Part shown: positions 35,477-43,950 of the stretch, one piece after another
How the letters are laid out: each line of letters starts with the position of its first letter
Position numbering within the stretch: the stretch's first letter is position 1
NCBI RefSeq assembly: GCF_048553275.1
Contig: NZ_JBLZMW010000004.1
Span: 62,001-126,000, forward strand
Length of the DNA: 64,000 bases
Direction of reading: 5' to 3'
Source of the DNA: Pacificoceanicola sp048553275
GTDB lineage: Bacteria > Pseudomonadota > Alphaproteobacteria > Rhodobacterales > Rhodobacteraceae
The notes under the pieces: generated by a model
The model's input: only the letters and a program-made list of their open reading frames with translations
The model's database searches: none
Told to the model about the DNA's origin: nothing
Position numbers and translations under genes: made by a program

Positions 35477-36229
35477 ATGGACGACACGGAACTGGTACAG
35501 CGGGACGTGGACATCGACGCGGCGATCGCGGATCTTGCACGGCGCTATCGCGCGGCCGGCAATCTCGGGGTTCAGGTCCTGAACGTTCTGAACTGGCCTG
35601 CGGAAGGGGTGATGGACCGGCTTCCGGAAAACGCTCGCGCCAGGCTCGAAACCGCGACGGTCCGGGGGCTTGAGGCGGCGATGAGCGCGGCATCGGGCTC
35701 GCGCAGCCTCGTCAAGGATCAGAAACCCTGGGTCAATACCGCAACGACCACGATGGTTGGTGTGGTCGGCGGGCTTGGTGGTCTGACGACGGCGCTGGCG
35801 GAACTGCCGCTGACAGTGACGATGCTGATGCGCTCGGTGCAGGCGGTGGCGGCGGAGCATGGCTTCGATCCGGACGAAGAGCAGACGCGCAAGGATGCGC
35901 TGCTCGTCTTCGCGGCGGCCGGTCCGATGGTTCAGGGCAAAACCCCCGATCTGACCTTCCTGTCCTCCCGCGTCACGCTGACCGGCGTGAATGTCTATGT
36001 CGGCATTGGCCTGATCGCGCCGCGCCTCGCGGTGGTTCTCGGTCGCAAGCTGGCGGCGCAGACGATTCCGGTGATCGGCGCGGCCACGGCTGCGGCCACG
36101 AACTACTCCTACTCCGGCTACTATCATGAGATGGCGCAAGTGGTGTTCGGCCTGCGGCGCCTCGCGGACCAGACTGGCACGCCCTTTGACGCACTGGTGG
36201 AGCTGCTCGCGGCCCGTCTGGACGATTGA
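35477..36229 (+). CDS. EcsC-family protein
   Basis: The protein has 250 residues from ATG at 35477; a GTG eight codons earlier is possible. It matches EcsC-family proteins in VNTATTTMVGVVGGLGGLTT, the hydrophobic ELPLTVTMLMRSVQAVAAEHG and the C-terminal VIGAATAAATNYSYSGYYHEMA. In Bacillus, EcsC is associated with an ABC transporter; the role in proteobacteria is unknown. Confidence 0.85.
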   Translation: MDDTELVQRDVDIDAAIADLARRYRAAGNLGVQVLNVLNWPAEGVMDRLPENARARLETATVRGLEAAMSAASGSRSLVKDQKPWVNTATTTMVGVVGGLGGLTTALAELPLTVTMLMRSVQAVAAEHGFDPDEEQTRKDALLVFAAAGPMVQGKTPDLTFLSSRVTLTGVNVYVGIGLIAPRLAVVLGRKLAAQTIPVIGAATAAATNYSYSGYYHEMAQVVFGLRRLADQTGTPFDALVELLAARLDD

Positions 36230-36268
36230 TTCCGGGGCAGGGCATTTCTTGCAGGATGTTCACCATCT

Positions 36269-36288
36269 TTTAGGCAATTTTACCTAAA
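36269..36288. promoter_or_regulatory. 20-bp palindrome, candidate operator
   Basis: TTTAGGCAATTTTACCTAAA has perfect six-base outer arms (TTTAGG/CCTAAA) and inner AA/TT symmetry. The arms recall the TTAGG/CCTAA half sites of DtxR/IdeR-type metal regulators, with one base less spacing. It sits just before a region that ends in an orphan terminator. Confidence 0.4.
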
Positions 36289-36294
36289 GTGAGT

Positions 36295-36514
36295 CGGGAA
36301 GGGACAACGATTGCTCCCGAGATCGGTCCGTTGGTGAAACAGGCCCGGAATGCGTGCTCCTTAATGCTGCGCATTTGCCGTGGATTGCCGGCGCAGGCCC
36401 GACAACTGCGCAGAACGCGTGGAATAAGTGCCGCAGGCCAGAAGGCCAAGGTGCAGGCAGACGTCAAAGTCTTTTCATCCGGCCGCCGGAATAACTCCGC
36501 GGCCGGATGTTTTT
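36295..36514 (+). ncRNA. Candidate small RNA between an operator-like palindrome and an intrinsic terminator
   Basis: No protein-coding gene on the plus strand ends near the terminator at 36476-36514: the EcsC-family stop is 247 bases upstream. The unit of palindrome, about 200 transcribed bases and terminator has the architecture of a small RNA gene. I do not recognise it as 6S, SRP RNA or RNase P RNA. The 5' end is a guess. Confidence 0.3.
36476..36514 (+). terminator. Intrinsic terminator without an annotated upstream gene
   Basis: CATCCGGCCGC and GCGGCCGGATG form a perfect 11-pair stem with a 12-base loop, followed by TTTTTATG. Confidence 0.8.
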
Positions 36515-36592
36515 ATGTTTGGGCCCCCTGTTGCCCGATCGAGAGGACGGCCCGGCGTCGACCGCTGGTCGTAGTCGCGAGCCGCGCCCGTC

Positions 36593-36722
36593 TTTGGTCC
36601 GAAAATACCTCGGGGGAGGCCCGCAGGGACGGGGGCAGCGCCCCCAACCAAAACTCTGCTCCGGCAGAGTTTTCGCGCGCGCCCCGCGCGCGCCGGTCGC
36701 TGCGCCATGCGCAGCGAAACAC
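36593..36722. repeat. Composite intergenic hairpin repeat
   Basis: Four hairpins follow one another: GGGGGC-AGC-GCCCCC, AAAACTCTGC-TCC-GGCAGAGTTTT (overlapping the previous by C-rich spacer), GCGCGCGC-CCC-GCGCGCGC and TCGCTGCGC-AT-GCGCAGCGA. The left part, CTTTGGTCCGAAAATACCTC, recurs in modified form at 45750-45812 and 56180-56217. It lies directly downstream of ptsP. Confidence 0.75.
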
Positions 36723-36740
36723 CTCCGGGTCAGTCGGGCC

Positions 36741-39002
36741 TCAGGCCACCGCCCAGCCGTTGTCCCGCAGATAATCCATCACCGCCCCACGCAGGTTCTG
36801 TTCGCCCCGCTCGCGCGCCGCGTAGAGGGTGGCTTTGACCTCGGCGAGATTGGTGCGCATCAGGATGCTTTTGACCGGGCCGATGGAGGCCGGGCGCATG
36901 GAGAGGGTATGGATGCCGATCGCCGCGAGGCACAGCGCCTCGACCGGTCTGCCGGCGTCCTCTCCACAAAAGCTCAGCCGCGTGCCGCTCTCGGCGCAGC
37001 GCTGGACGATGATTTCCAGGAAGGTCAGGAAGGAGGCGTTCAGCGTATCATAGCGGCGGCGCACCCGTTCGTTCTCGCGGTCGGCGGCGAAGAAGAACTG
37101 TTTGAGGTCGTTGCCGCCGATGGAGAGGAACTGCACTTCGGAAAAGAACCGGCTTGAGGCGTAGGCGAGGCTGGGTGTTTCCAGCATAGCGCCGATTTCC
37201 ACCGTTTCCGGGATCGGATGGCCGAGGCGGCGTTCGCGGGCGAGCGCCTTGTCCATTTCGGCGCGCGCGTCGCTGAATTCCGAGTATTGGGCGACAAAGG
37301 GGAACATGACCACCAGAGGCCGGCCACTGGCGGCACGGATCAGCGCCTGCAGCTGCATGCGCAGCACGCCGGGCTTGTCGAGGCCGACGCGGATGGCGCG
37401 CCAGCCGAGCGCCGGGTTGGGCTCGTCCTGCGGCTTCATGTAAGGCAGCACCTTGTCCGAGCCGATGTCGAGCGTGCGGAACACCACGCGCTTGCCGCCC
37501 GCCGCATCGAGCACGCGCGCATAGATGTTGGCCAGTTCGGTACGCCGGGGCATCTGGTTGCGCACGAGGAATTGCAGTTCGGTGCGGAACAGGCCAACCC
37601 CTTCGGCGCCGGAATTTTGCAACGAGGGCAGGTCGGCCATCAGGCCGGCGTTCATCAGCAATTCGATGCGGCTGCCATCGGCGGAGACACAGGCGGTGTC
37701 GCGGATCGAGGCATAGCGTTCCTGCGCCTGCGCCTGCATGGCGATCTTGTCACGGAACGCGGCGACAACGGTGTCGTCGGGCCGCAAATGCGCAATGCCC
37801 TGATCGCCATCGACCATGATATGATCGCCGTTCAGTGCCTCGTTGGTGATGCGCCCGGCGTGGATGACCAGCGGGATCGCCAGCGCCCGTGCGACGATCG
37901 CGGCGTGGCTGCCGACAGAGCCTTCCTCAAGCACGATGCCCTTGAGCGAGCGGCCATAGTCCAGCAACTCGCCGGGGCCGATGTTGCGGGCGATCAGGAT
38001 CGGATCGTCGGGCATGGCACTACCGGTTTCGCGACCTTGTCCGGTGAGAATGCGGAGCAGGCGGTTGGACAGGTCGTCAAGATCGTGGAGCCGTTCGCGC
38101 AGGTAGGCGTCCGCCACCTGGTTCATGCGGTTGCGGGCCTGCGATTGTTCCTTTTCGACGGCGGCTTCGGCAGAGAGGCCCCGGTCGATGTCGGTTTCCA
38201 TCCGGCGCAGCCAGCCCTTGGAATTGGCGAACATCCGGTAGGCTTCGAGCACTTGCATCTGGTCGCCCTCACCGGCGACGCCGCTGGCGCCTTCGAGCAT
38301 CTGGTCGACACTGACGCGCAGGTCGTCCACGGCCTTGAGCAGGCGCGCGCGTTCGGTTTCGGGATCGTCGCCGACGAGGTTGGTGACGACCACCCGCGGC
38401 TCGTGCAGCCAGACGTGGCCCATGGCCGTGCCTTCCTGCCCGGTGGTGCCGCGGAACATGACCGGTTGCACGTGGCGCCGCGAGAGCGCCGCGCCCTCGC
38501 CGACAAAGGCGCCCAGTTCGGTCATCTCGGCCAGCACCATGGCGACCACTTCGAGGGCGTAGATTTCGTCGGCGGTGAATTCGCGCGCCTGTTTCGACTG
38601 GACCACCAGCACGCCTAGTTTCTCCCCGAGCCGCTGGATCGGCACGCCGAGGAAACTGGAATAGATCTCTTCGCCGGTCTCCGGCATGTAGCGAAAGCCC
38701 GGCGCGGCGGGGGCGTCCGCGGCGTTCACGGTCTTGCCGGTGCGCGCGACGCGGCCGACGAGGCCTTCGCCCAGCTTCATGCGGGTTTCGTGGACCGCTT
38801 CGGGCTTGAGGCCCTGCGTGGCACAGAGTTCGAGGGTTTCGCTGTCGCGGAACAGGTAGATCGAGCAGACCTCCGTTCCCATGGAATCGGCGGTCAGGTG
38901 GGTGATCTTGTCGAGCCGTTCCTGGCCCGCGGCCTGCTCGGCCATCGTGTCCCGCAACCGTCCAAGCAGCTTGCGGCTTTCGCTTTCAAGACCATCGGCC
39001 AT
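36741..39002 (-). CDS. ptsP: Nitrogen PTS enzyme I (phosphoenolpyruvate-protein phosphotransferase PtsP)
   Basis: The 753-residue protein has an N-terminal GAF domain (about residues 20-160: VCSIYLFRDSETLELCATQG) and the full enzyme I module: the phosphorylated His near 365 in GSVGSHAAIVARALAIPLV, then LFRTELQFLVRNQMP and the PEP-binding barrel with ARERRLGHPIPETVEIGAML. PtsP starts the PTS-Ntr phosphorelay, passing phosphate from PEP to NPr and EIIA-Ntr in response to glutamine sensed by GAF. It is a single gene with repeats behind and no PTS partners beside it. Confidence 0.96.
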   Translation of the reverse strand: MADGLESESRKLLGRLRDTMAEQAAGQERLDKITHLTADSMGTEVCSIYLFRDSETLELCATQGLKPEAVHETRMKLGEGLVGRVARTGKTVNAADAPAAPGFRYMPETGEEIYSSFLGVPIQRLGEKLGVLVVQSKQAREFTADEIYALEVVAMVLAEMTELGAFVGEGAALSRRHVQPVMFRGTTGQEGTAMGHVWLHEPRVVVTNLVGDDPETERARLLKAVDDLRVSVDQMLEGASGVAGEGDQMQVLEAYRMFANSKGWLRRMETDIDRGLSAEAAVEKEQSQARNRMNQVADAYLRERLHDLDDLSNRLLRILTGQGRETGSAMPDDPILIARNIGPGELLDYGRSLKGIVLEEGSVGSHAAIVARALAIPLVIHAGRITNEALNGDHIMVDGDQGIAHLRPDDTVVAAFRDKIAMQAQAQERYASIRDTACVSADGSRIELLMNAGLMADLPSLQNSGAEGVGLFRTELQFLVRNQMPRRTELANIYARVLDAAGGKRVVFRTLDIGSDKVLPYMKPQDEPNPALGWRAIRVGLDKPGVLRMQLQALIRAASGRPLVVMFPFVAQYSEFSDARAEMDKALARERRLGHPIPETVEIGAMLETPSLAYASSRFFSEVQFLSIGGNDLKQFFFAADRENERVRRRYDTLNASFLTFLEIIVQRCAESGTRLSFCGEDAGRPVEALCLAAIGIHTLSMRPASIGPVKSILMRTNLAEVKATLYAARERGEQNLRGAVMDYLRDNGWAVA

Positions 39003-39485
39003 GGGATTGGCGCCTCATGAGTGTTCGCCCCAGATATAGGCGAGTTGCGGGGGAATTGGAAACCGGCAATTGCCCGGAAGCCTTTGGTTTGCCTTTAATT
39101 GCACAGCCGCTTGGCAGGGTTGGCGGTCGCGCCGTCCGGCAATCGAAGATGCCGCGCTGCGGCGTGGGTGCGTGCTTTGGTCCTGGGGCCGGCGCTGCGC
39201 TTGCAGGGGCGCTGTGCCGGGCGGCGGCGGTCGCGTCTTGAGGACACAGGTGGCTGTGCCGGGGCCTGGTCGGGCGGGGATTCGGGGCGCATGGGGGGCT
39301 GTCCTGACCGTGTCGGTGTCCCCGCCGTGATGGCAAGCGGTGGCGGCAAGTGCAACCCGAAATGCCCGCTATGCGTGTAATTTGTGCACCGCTTGGCCGA
39401 GGGGCCTGCAGCGGAGGGGCGTGCGAACGCAATCGGGCGGCCTTTGCGGGCCGCCCTCAGATCTCATGCGCGGTGCGCGGCGGTG
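39003..39485. other. 483-bp gap between ptsP and lysC
   Basis: This stretch has open frames in several phases because of its G+C content, but none shows a credible protein, start site or domain. It contains the ptsP promoter region at the left and the lysC hairpin at the right. I see nothing else that I can name. Confidence 0.5.
39435..39456 (-). terminator. Hairpin downstream of lysC
   Basis: GGGCGGCC and GGCCGCCC pair around a short loop, 30 bases after the lysC stop. There is no T run, so termination may be weak or need Rho. Confidence 0.45.
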
Positions 39486-40724
39486 TCAGGCGGCCTTGTC
39501 CAGCTCAAACGCGTCGTGCAGCGCCTGAACCGCCAGTTCCATGTATTTGCGGTCGATCAGCACGGAGATCTTGATCTCGGAGGTGGTGATGACCTTGATG
39601 TTGATGCCTTCGCTGGCAAGAATGCGGAACATCTTGGCGGCGACGCCGGTGTGGCTGCGCATGCCGATGCCGACCACGGAGATCTTGCAGACACTCGTGT
39701 CGGCGATGATCGAATGGAAGTTGATGTCGCCCTTTTCCTTGGCCGCTTCCATTGCCTGTTCGGCGCGGGCCACCTGATTGGTGGGGCAGGAGAAGGTCAT
39801 GTCCGTGCGGCCCTCGTCCGAGATGTTCTGCACGATCATGTCGACGTTCACTCCCGCTTCGGCCAGCGGGGTGAAGATCGCCGAGGCGATGCCGGGGCGG
39901 TCGGCGACGGACACGAGGGTCATCTTCGCCTCGTCGCGGGAATGGGCCACACCGGCCACAACGTTGCTTTCCATGATATCCTCCTCGTCGCAGACCAGGG
40001 TGCCTGCTTCGTCAGACTGTTCCTCGAAGCTGCTCAGAACGCGCAGCTTGACCTTGTAGCGCATGGCCAGTTCGACCGAGCGGGTTTGCAGGACCTTGGC
40101 CCCCAGCGAGGCCAGTTCGAGCATTTCCTCGAAGGCGATGCGATCGAGTTTGCGGGCCTTGTCGCAGATGCGCGGGTCGGTGGTATAGACACCATCGACG
40201 TCCGTATAGATGTCACAGCGCTCGGCCCCGAAGGCGGCGGCAAAGGCGACGGCGGTGGTGTCCGATCCCCCCCGGCCCAGCGTGGTGATGCGGCCTTCGT
40301 CGCTGATGCCCTGAAAGCCCGCCACGACGGCGACTTTCATGCCCTCGCCGAACTTGGCGGTGATGTTATCGGTCGGGATCTCTTCGATGCGGGCGTTGGC
40401 ATGGGCGTTCGTGGTGCGCACCGGCACCTGCCAGCCCTGCCAGCTGCGCGCTGGCACGTCCATTTCCTGCAGGGTCAGCGCCATGAGGCCCGCCGTGACG
40501 TTCTCGCCGGAGGAGACAACGGCATCGTACTCGCGGGCGTCGAAAAGCGGTGAGGTTTCCTCGACATAGCCGACCAGCTTGTTGGTTTCACCGGACATGG
40601 CCGAGACGATGACGATGACGTCATAGCCCTTGGCAACCTCGACACCGACGCGCTTGGCGGCGCGGCGGATGCGGTCCAGCGTGGCGACAGAGGTGCCGCC
40701 GAATTTCATGACAAGGACGGGCAT
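39486..40724 (-). CDS. lysC: Aspartate kinase
   Basis: The protein has 412 residues from ATG at 40724 (MPVLVMKFGGTSVATLDRIR), which follows GGGGGACT; the open frame continues upstream to 41066 without support. The kinase domain has VMKFGGTSV, GGSDTTAVAFAAAFGAERCDIYTDVDGVYT and two C-terminal ACT domains (VSVADRPGIASAIFTPLAEA; VVGIGMRSHTGVAAKMFRIL). It phosphorylates aspartate at the head of the lysine, threonine and methionine pathway and is likely feedback-regulated through the ACT domains. Confidence 0.96.
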   Translation of the reverse strand: MPVLVMKFGGTSVATLDRIRRAAKRVGVEVAKGYDVIVIVSAMSGETNKLVGYVEETSPLFDAREYDAVVSSGENVTAGLMALTLQEMDVPARSWQGWQVPVRTTNAHANARIEEIPTDNITAKFGEGMKVAVVAGFQGISDEGRITTLGRGGSDTTAVAFAAAFGAERCDIYTDVDGVYTTDPRICDKARKLDRIAFEEMLELASLGAKVLQTRSVELAMRYKVKLRVLSSFEEQSDEAGTLVCDEEDIMESNVVAGVAHSRDEAKMTLVSVADRPGIASAIFTPLAEAGVNVDMIVQNISDEGRTDMTFSCPTNQVARAEQAMEAAKEKGDINFHSIIADTSVCKISVVGIGMRSHTGVAAKMFRILASEGINIKVITTSEIKISVLIDRKYMELAVQALHDAFELDKAA

Positions 40725-41229
40725 TGGAGTCCCCCGGAATTGCGTTGCGCGCGGTTTAGGCGCGGTTTTGCGAAAGGGCAAGATAATTAAGCCGCGCAGG
40801 GCCGCTTCACGGCATGTGTGGCGAATTGTACGAACTTCCTCCCGGCGCATGGCAGGAAATCTATACGGTTCTGCGGCAGACTTGTCCTGGCATGCGACTG
40901 CAGCGGCGTGCCGTGCGAGGGGCTGGCAGATCCTGGATCGGGCGGGGCCGGAGCAGCCCTGAACGGAAGCATCAGCATGGCGCGGGAGAGCGCCCAACAC
41001 CGCACGCGGGCGGCCGGGCTTGCCTTGCCCGATGGGATGCCGGGCAAGGTGAGTTCGTTCGTGCACCGGCCGGGCCAGTACGGATCGGCAGGAGGCTGGC
41101 GATCGGGCATATCCATGGGGCCTGTGGCGCCCAAGCGGAAGTCAGCGGGCGCGGCAGGGTCGCACTGTGCGGACAGTGCAGGGCCACCGCGCCTCCACAG
41201 ATCGGCCACCTCTCAAGGAGCCTCTGGCG
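40725..41229. other. 505-bp gap upstream of lysC
   Basis: Two overlapping plus-strand frames (40814-41254 and 40818-41309) cross the region, but their translations look like shadow frames, rich in Arg, Gly and Ala without domains, and they run into the convergent NTF2-like gene. The left part must hold the lysC promoter and leader. I found no riboswitch that I recognise. Confidence 0.5.
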
Positions 41230-41703
41230 TTACGGTCCGCCGGGTTTCCGGTAGGTCACCGGTTTCGGACCCTGCGCACCGGCCAGATGGGTTTCCATGC
41301 CGGGGCTGATTTCGGTGTTTTGCCCGGATACGGCGAGCCAGCCATCAGTGCCGCGGGTCAGCACGAAACTCAGGATGGTCTGGCGGGCGTCGGCGGCACT
41401 GCCATCGGGGGCGATCTGCCCGGTCATGTGGACGCGGGCGCGGACGATGGCGGCATCGGGGCCAAGCATCCGGCATTCGCTGCGTCCGATGCGCAGTCGG
41501 GTCTGCGCAAAGAAGGATTTCAACGCTTCGTCGTGCGGGCGGGCAATGGCGGCGCGCCCATGCCACCACAGACCGGTGACATTCACGAAATCCGCGTCTT
41601 CGGTGAACAGGGCCGCGATGCGCGCGCCGTCGCGCGTTTCCCAGGCGTCGGCGAAGGCGCGGGGCATGTCTGCCGGATCGGCGAGGGGCGTGGCCCCGCC
41701 CAT
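41230..41703 (-). CDS. NTF2-like/SgcJ-EcaC family protein
   Basis: The 157-residue protein matches the SgcJ/EcaC group of the NTF2-like superfamily: FADAWETRDGARIAALFTED, ADFVNVTGLWWHGRAAIARP and a C-terminal beta sheet (ILSFVLTRGTDGWLAVSGQN). The family includes enzymes and ligand-binding proteins of diverse function. It is one base from the DUF1178 gene, in the same direction. Confidence 0.82.
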   Translation of the reverse strand: MGGATPLADPADMPRAFADAWETRDGARIAALFTEDADFVNVTGLWWHGRAAIARPHDEALKSFFAQTRLRIGRSECRMLGPDAAIVRARVHMTGQIAPDGSAADARQTILSFVLTRGTDGWLAVSGQNTEISPGMETHLAGAQGPKPVTYRKPGGP

Positions 41704-42132
41704 TCAGTTGCTTTTTCGCGTCGGGGTGAAGGGCAGCGGGGCGATGGGGATGCCATCCTCGATCAGGGCCTTGGCCTGCTGGACGTTGGCCTCGCCCCAG
41801 ATCGGGCGTTCGGGCGCGTCGCCAAGATGCATGTCGCGGGCTTCCTTGGCGAAATTGCCGCCGACATAGGTGGCGTTTTTCTCCACATGATCGCGCATCC
41901 GCGCGATGGCCTGCTCGGCGGGGGTGGCGGGGCGGCTGAGGGTGTTGGGCGCTGAATCGTCCTTCGGCGCGCTGCTGACTCGCGGGGCCATCAGCGCCTT
42001 TTCAACGTCGGACGCACCGCAAATGGCGCAGGCCACATGGCCGGCGGCCTGCAGTTTGTCAAAGGCGCTGGCCGATTGAAACCAGCTGTCGAACTGATGC
42101 CCTTCGGCGCATTTGAGGCTGTACTGGATCAT
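41704..42132 (-). CDS. DUF1178 family protein
   Basis: The protein has 142 residues from ATG at 42132. It begins MIQYSLKCAEGHQFDSWFQS, with a Cys and His followed by Cys-Ala-Ile-Cys at VACAICGASD, forming a probable zinc ribbon, and has a C-terminal conserved YVGGNFAKEARDMHLGDAPE. The family is widespread in proteobacteria; its function is unknown. Confidence 0.9.
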   Translation of the reverse strand: MIQYSLKCAEGHQFDSWFQSASAFDKLQAAGHVACAICGASDVEKALMAPRVSSAPKDDSAPNTLSRPATPAEQAIARMRDHVEKNATYVGGNFAKEARDMHLGDAPERPIWGEANVQQAKALIEDGIPIAPLPFTPTRKSN

Positions 42133-42181
42133 ATCCTGAACCTGATGTCCTACCGTTAAGATATAGCGAAGTTTTCCGGGA

Positions 42182-43444
42182 TCAAGCGGGCCGCGGCGAT
42201 GGCAGAGCGTCCCGGATACGCGCGGTGAGGGCGTCGAGGTCAATATCCTGCGCCAGCGCGTCCTGTGCGGCGCGGCCAAGCGCCATCTGATCGTCGGGTT
42301 TGCGCAGGGCGGTCAGCGCCTCGGCCAGCGTTGCGGCGTCCTTGACATGTCGCGCGGCCTGGGCCTGCGCCAGGCGGTCAAACGCCGCACGGAAGTTGCG
42401 GGTGTCGGGACCATGCAGCAACGCCGCGCCGAAATGCGCCGGCTCATAGGGCGTGTGCCCGCCGCGATCGGTGAGGGTTCCGGCGATGAAGACACGCCCG
42501 GCCAGCGCGTACCACAGCGCCATTTCTCCCATGGTATCGGCAAGATAGACCTGTGCGTCCGGCGCTTCCCCGGCGCTGCGGCGCGCGCAGGTCAGCCCCT
42601 TGGCGGTGATCAGCGCAGCCAGCGCTTCGGCGCGGCGGGGATGCCGGGGGGCGAGGATCAGTTTGAGGTCCGGCGTGCTGCGCAGAGCGAGGATGTGCGC
42701 GTCGAGAATGGTCTCATCCTCACCGTCATGGGTAGAGGCGGCGAGCCATGTTTTTGCACGCGGAAAGGCGGCGCTCAGGGCTGCGTCCGGTGTCTGATCC
42801 TCCGGGGGCAGGTAGAGCGCCTTGAGATCGACGACCGGTCCGCCCGCAGGCTGCGGCAGGCCGAGGTCGAACAGGCGGCCAAGGCTGCTGCCGTCCTGTG
42901 CGATGGCAAGGGTCACGCGGGAGAGAACGCGGTTGGCCAGCGCCGGCAGGCGCGCCCAGGTGCGGGCGGTTCCGGCGCTCATGCGCGCGCCGAGCAGAAT
43001 CACCGGTCCGGGGCAAAGGCGGAACCGGTGCGGCCAAAGCTCTGATTCGAGCGAGATATGGGCCACCACCGGCCCGGCGCGCATGGCGCGGGTGCTGGCC
43101 CCGGCCAGGTCGAGCGGGGCGAGGCACGCAAGTGTGCGCGGCAGTCCCCAACCGTTGACCATCGCGACGGCGGTGTCGGTATTTGCGGTGATGCGCCAGT
43201 GCAGGTCGGGGCGATCCGCGATGAGCCGCTGCAGAACTGCGCGGACCGAGGCCAGCTCGCCGTTCGACGCCCCGTGTAGCCAGACCGTGGGGCCGGGGCT
43301 TGGCAAATCGCGCCCGAGCCGAGCGCGCCAATAGGCCGGAAGCGGGCGTTTGAGCAAAACGCCTGCGGAAAAGACGCTGATGAGAAGACGATAAAGCAGC
43401 ACGGCGGATGGATGCCCTTTGGCAGCGGCAGGTCCGAATGGCAT
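42182..43444 (-). CDS. waaA: 3-deoxy-D-manno-octulosonic acid transferase
   Basis: The 420-residue GT30 enzyme transfers Kdo to lipid A precursors at the inner membrane. Motifs include LLKRPLPAYWRARLGRDLPS, VWLHGASNGELASVRAVLQR with the catalytic Glu, and EPAHFGAALLHGPDTRNFRA. The first ATG gives an unusually long leader; GTG at 43402 (LLYRLLISVFSAG) is an alternative start. It is the last gene before tRNA-Thr. Confidence 0.92.
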   Translation of the reverse strand: MPFGPAAAKGHPSAVLLYRLLISVFSAGVLLKRPLPAYWRARLGRDLPSPGPTVWLHGASNGELASVRAVLQRLIADRPDLHWRITANTDTAVAMVNGWGLPRTLACLAPLDLAGASTRAMRAGPVVAHISLESELWPHRFRLCPGPVILLGARMSAGTARTWARLPALANRVLSRVTLAIAQDGSSLGRLFDLGLPQPAGGPVVDLKALYLPPEDQTPDAALSAAFPRAKTWLAASTHDGEDETILDAHILALRSTPDLKLILAPRHPRRAEALAALITAKGLTCARRSAGEAPDAQVYLADTMGEMALWYALAGRVFIAGTLTDRGGHTPYEPAHFGAALLHGPDTRNFRAAFDRLAQAQAARHVKDAATLAEALTALRKPDDQMALGRAAQDALAQDIDLDALTARIRDALPSPRPA

Positions 43445-43605
43445 AGGACGCAGGGCTTTGCCTTGGCAAGGGCGCGCGCCCGGGATGCCGTGGGGTGTGA
43501 TGGCGAAAAGTCACGAAAAAGTTTGCGCTTAGGCGGCGATCTTCATGTTTTGCGTCATGGGAATTTTTTGCTTCGAGCGGTGCGCCGGACCCCGTTCAAG
43601 CGGGA

Positions 43606-43680
<75 letters not shown>

Positions 43681-43774
43681 GTCGCCGTCGAAGCGTGGGC
43701 GGTGATTAGCCTCAAACTTTTTCGAGTGCAAGCGCAAACTGGACGGTTTTTTTCACCTGGGGTACAGAGGGGGC

Positions 43775-43945
43775 ATGGAGCGCAAATCAACACCCGGAAA
43801 AACCCCGCAAAGCGAGAGAGATGCCCGTTTGAAGGCGGCCCTCAAGGCGAATCTTGGCCGCCGCAAGGCGCAGGCAAGGGCGCGGGCGACGGAGCCGGGT
43901 GACAAGACTGAGCAGACAGACAAGAGCAGCGGTAACAAGGACTGA
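43775..43945 (+). CDS. Small basic protein upstream of murA
   Basis: The 56-residue frame (MERKSTPGKTPQSERDARLK...SSGNKD) is very rich in Lys, Arg and Gln without a hydrophobic segment, and is predicted to be cytoplasmic and nucleic acid-binding-like or disordered. GGTACAGAGGGGGC precedes the ATG. Its stop lies five bases before the murA ATG, so it is probably co-translated with it. Short basic proteins in this position are familiar from Rhodobacteraceae; the function is unknown. Confidence 0.75.
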   Translation: MERKSTPGKTPQSERDARLKAALKANLGRRKAQARARATEPGDKTEQTDKSSGNKD

Positions 43946-43950
43946 CAGGC

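Larger units (their letters stand above)
36230..36740. other. 511-bp non-coding region: possible sRNA unit plus composite hairpin repeat
   Basis: From left to right it contains a 20-bp palindrome (36269-36288), about 190 bases without a credible gene, an intrinsic terminator (36476-36514), and a cluster of hairpins shared with other gaps (36593-36722). A 161-residue frame from 36289 runs through the terminator and the repeats and is not a convincing protein. Confidence 0.6.

Noticed and set aside
36289..36774. A 161-residue frame following the palindrome
   Set aside because: It passes through an intrinsic terminator and a cluster of repeat hairpins into the ptsP coding region and has no recognisable domain.
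39003..39485. Small gene ending in a Cys-rich tail (KCNPKCPLCV) near 39380
   Set aside because: The C-terminal cysteines are attractive, but the rest of the frame is unlike a protein and has no credible start signal.
40814..41309. Two overlapping plus-strand frames of about 150 residues upstream of lysC
   Set aside because: They run into the convergent NTF2-like gene, have no ribosome site that I can see, and their composition is that of shadow frames.
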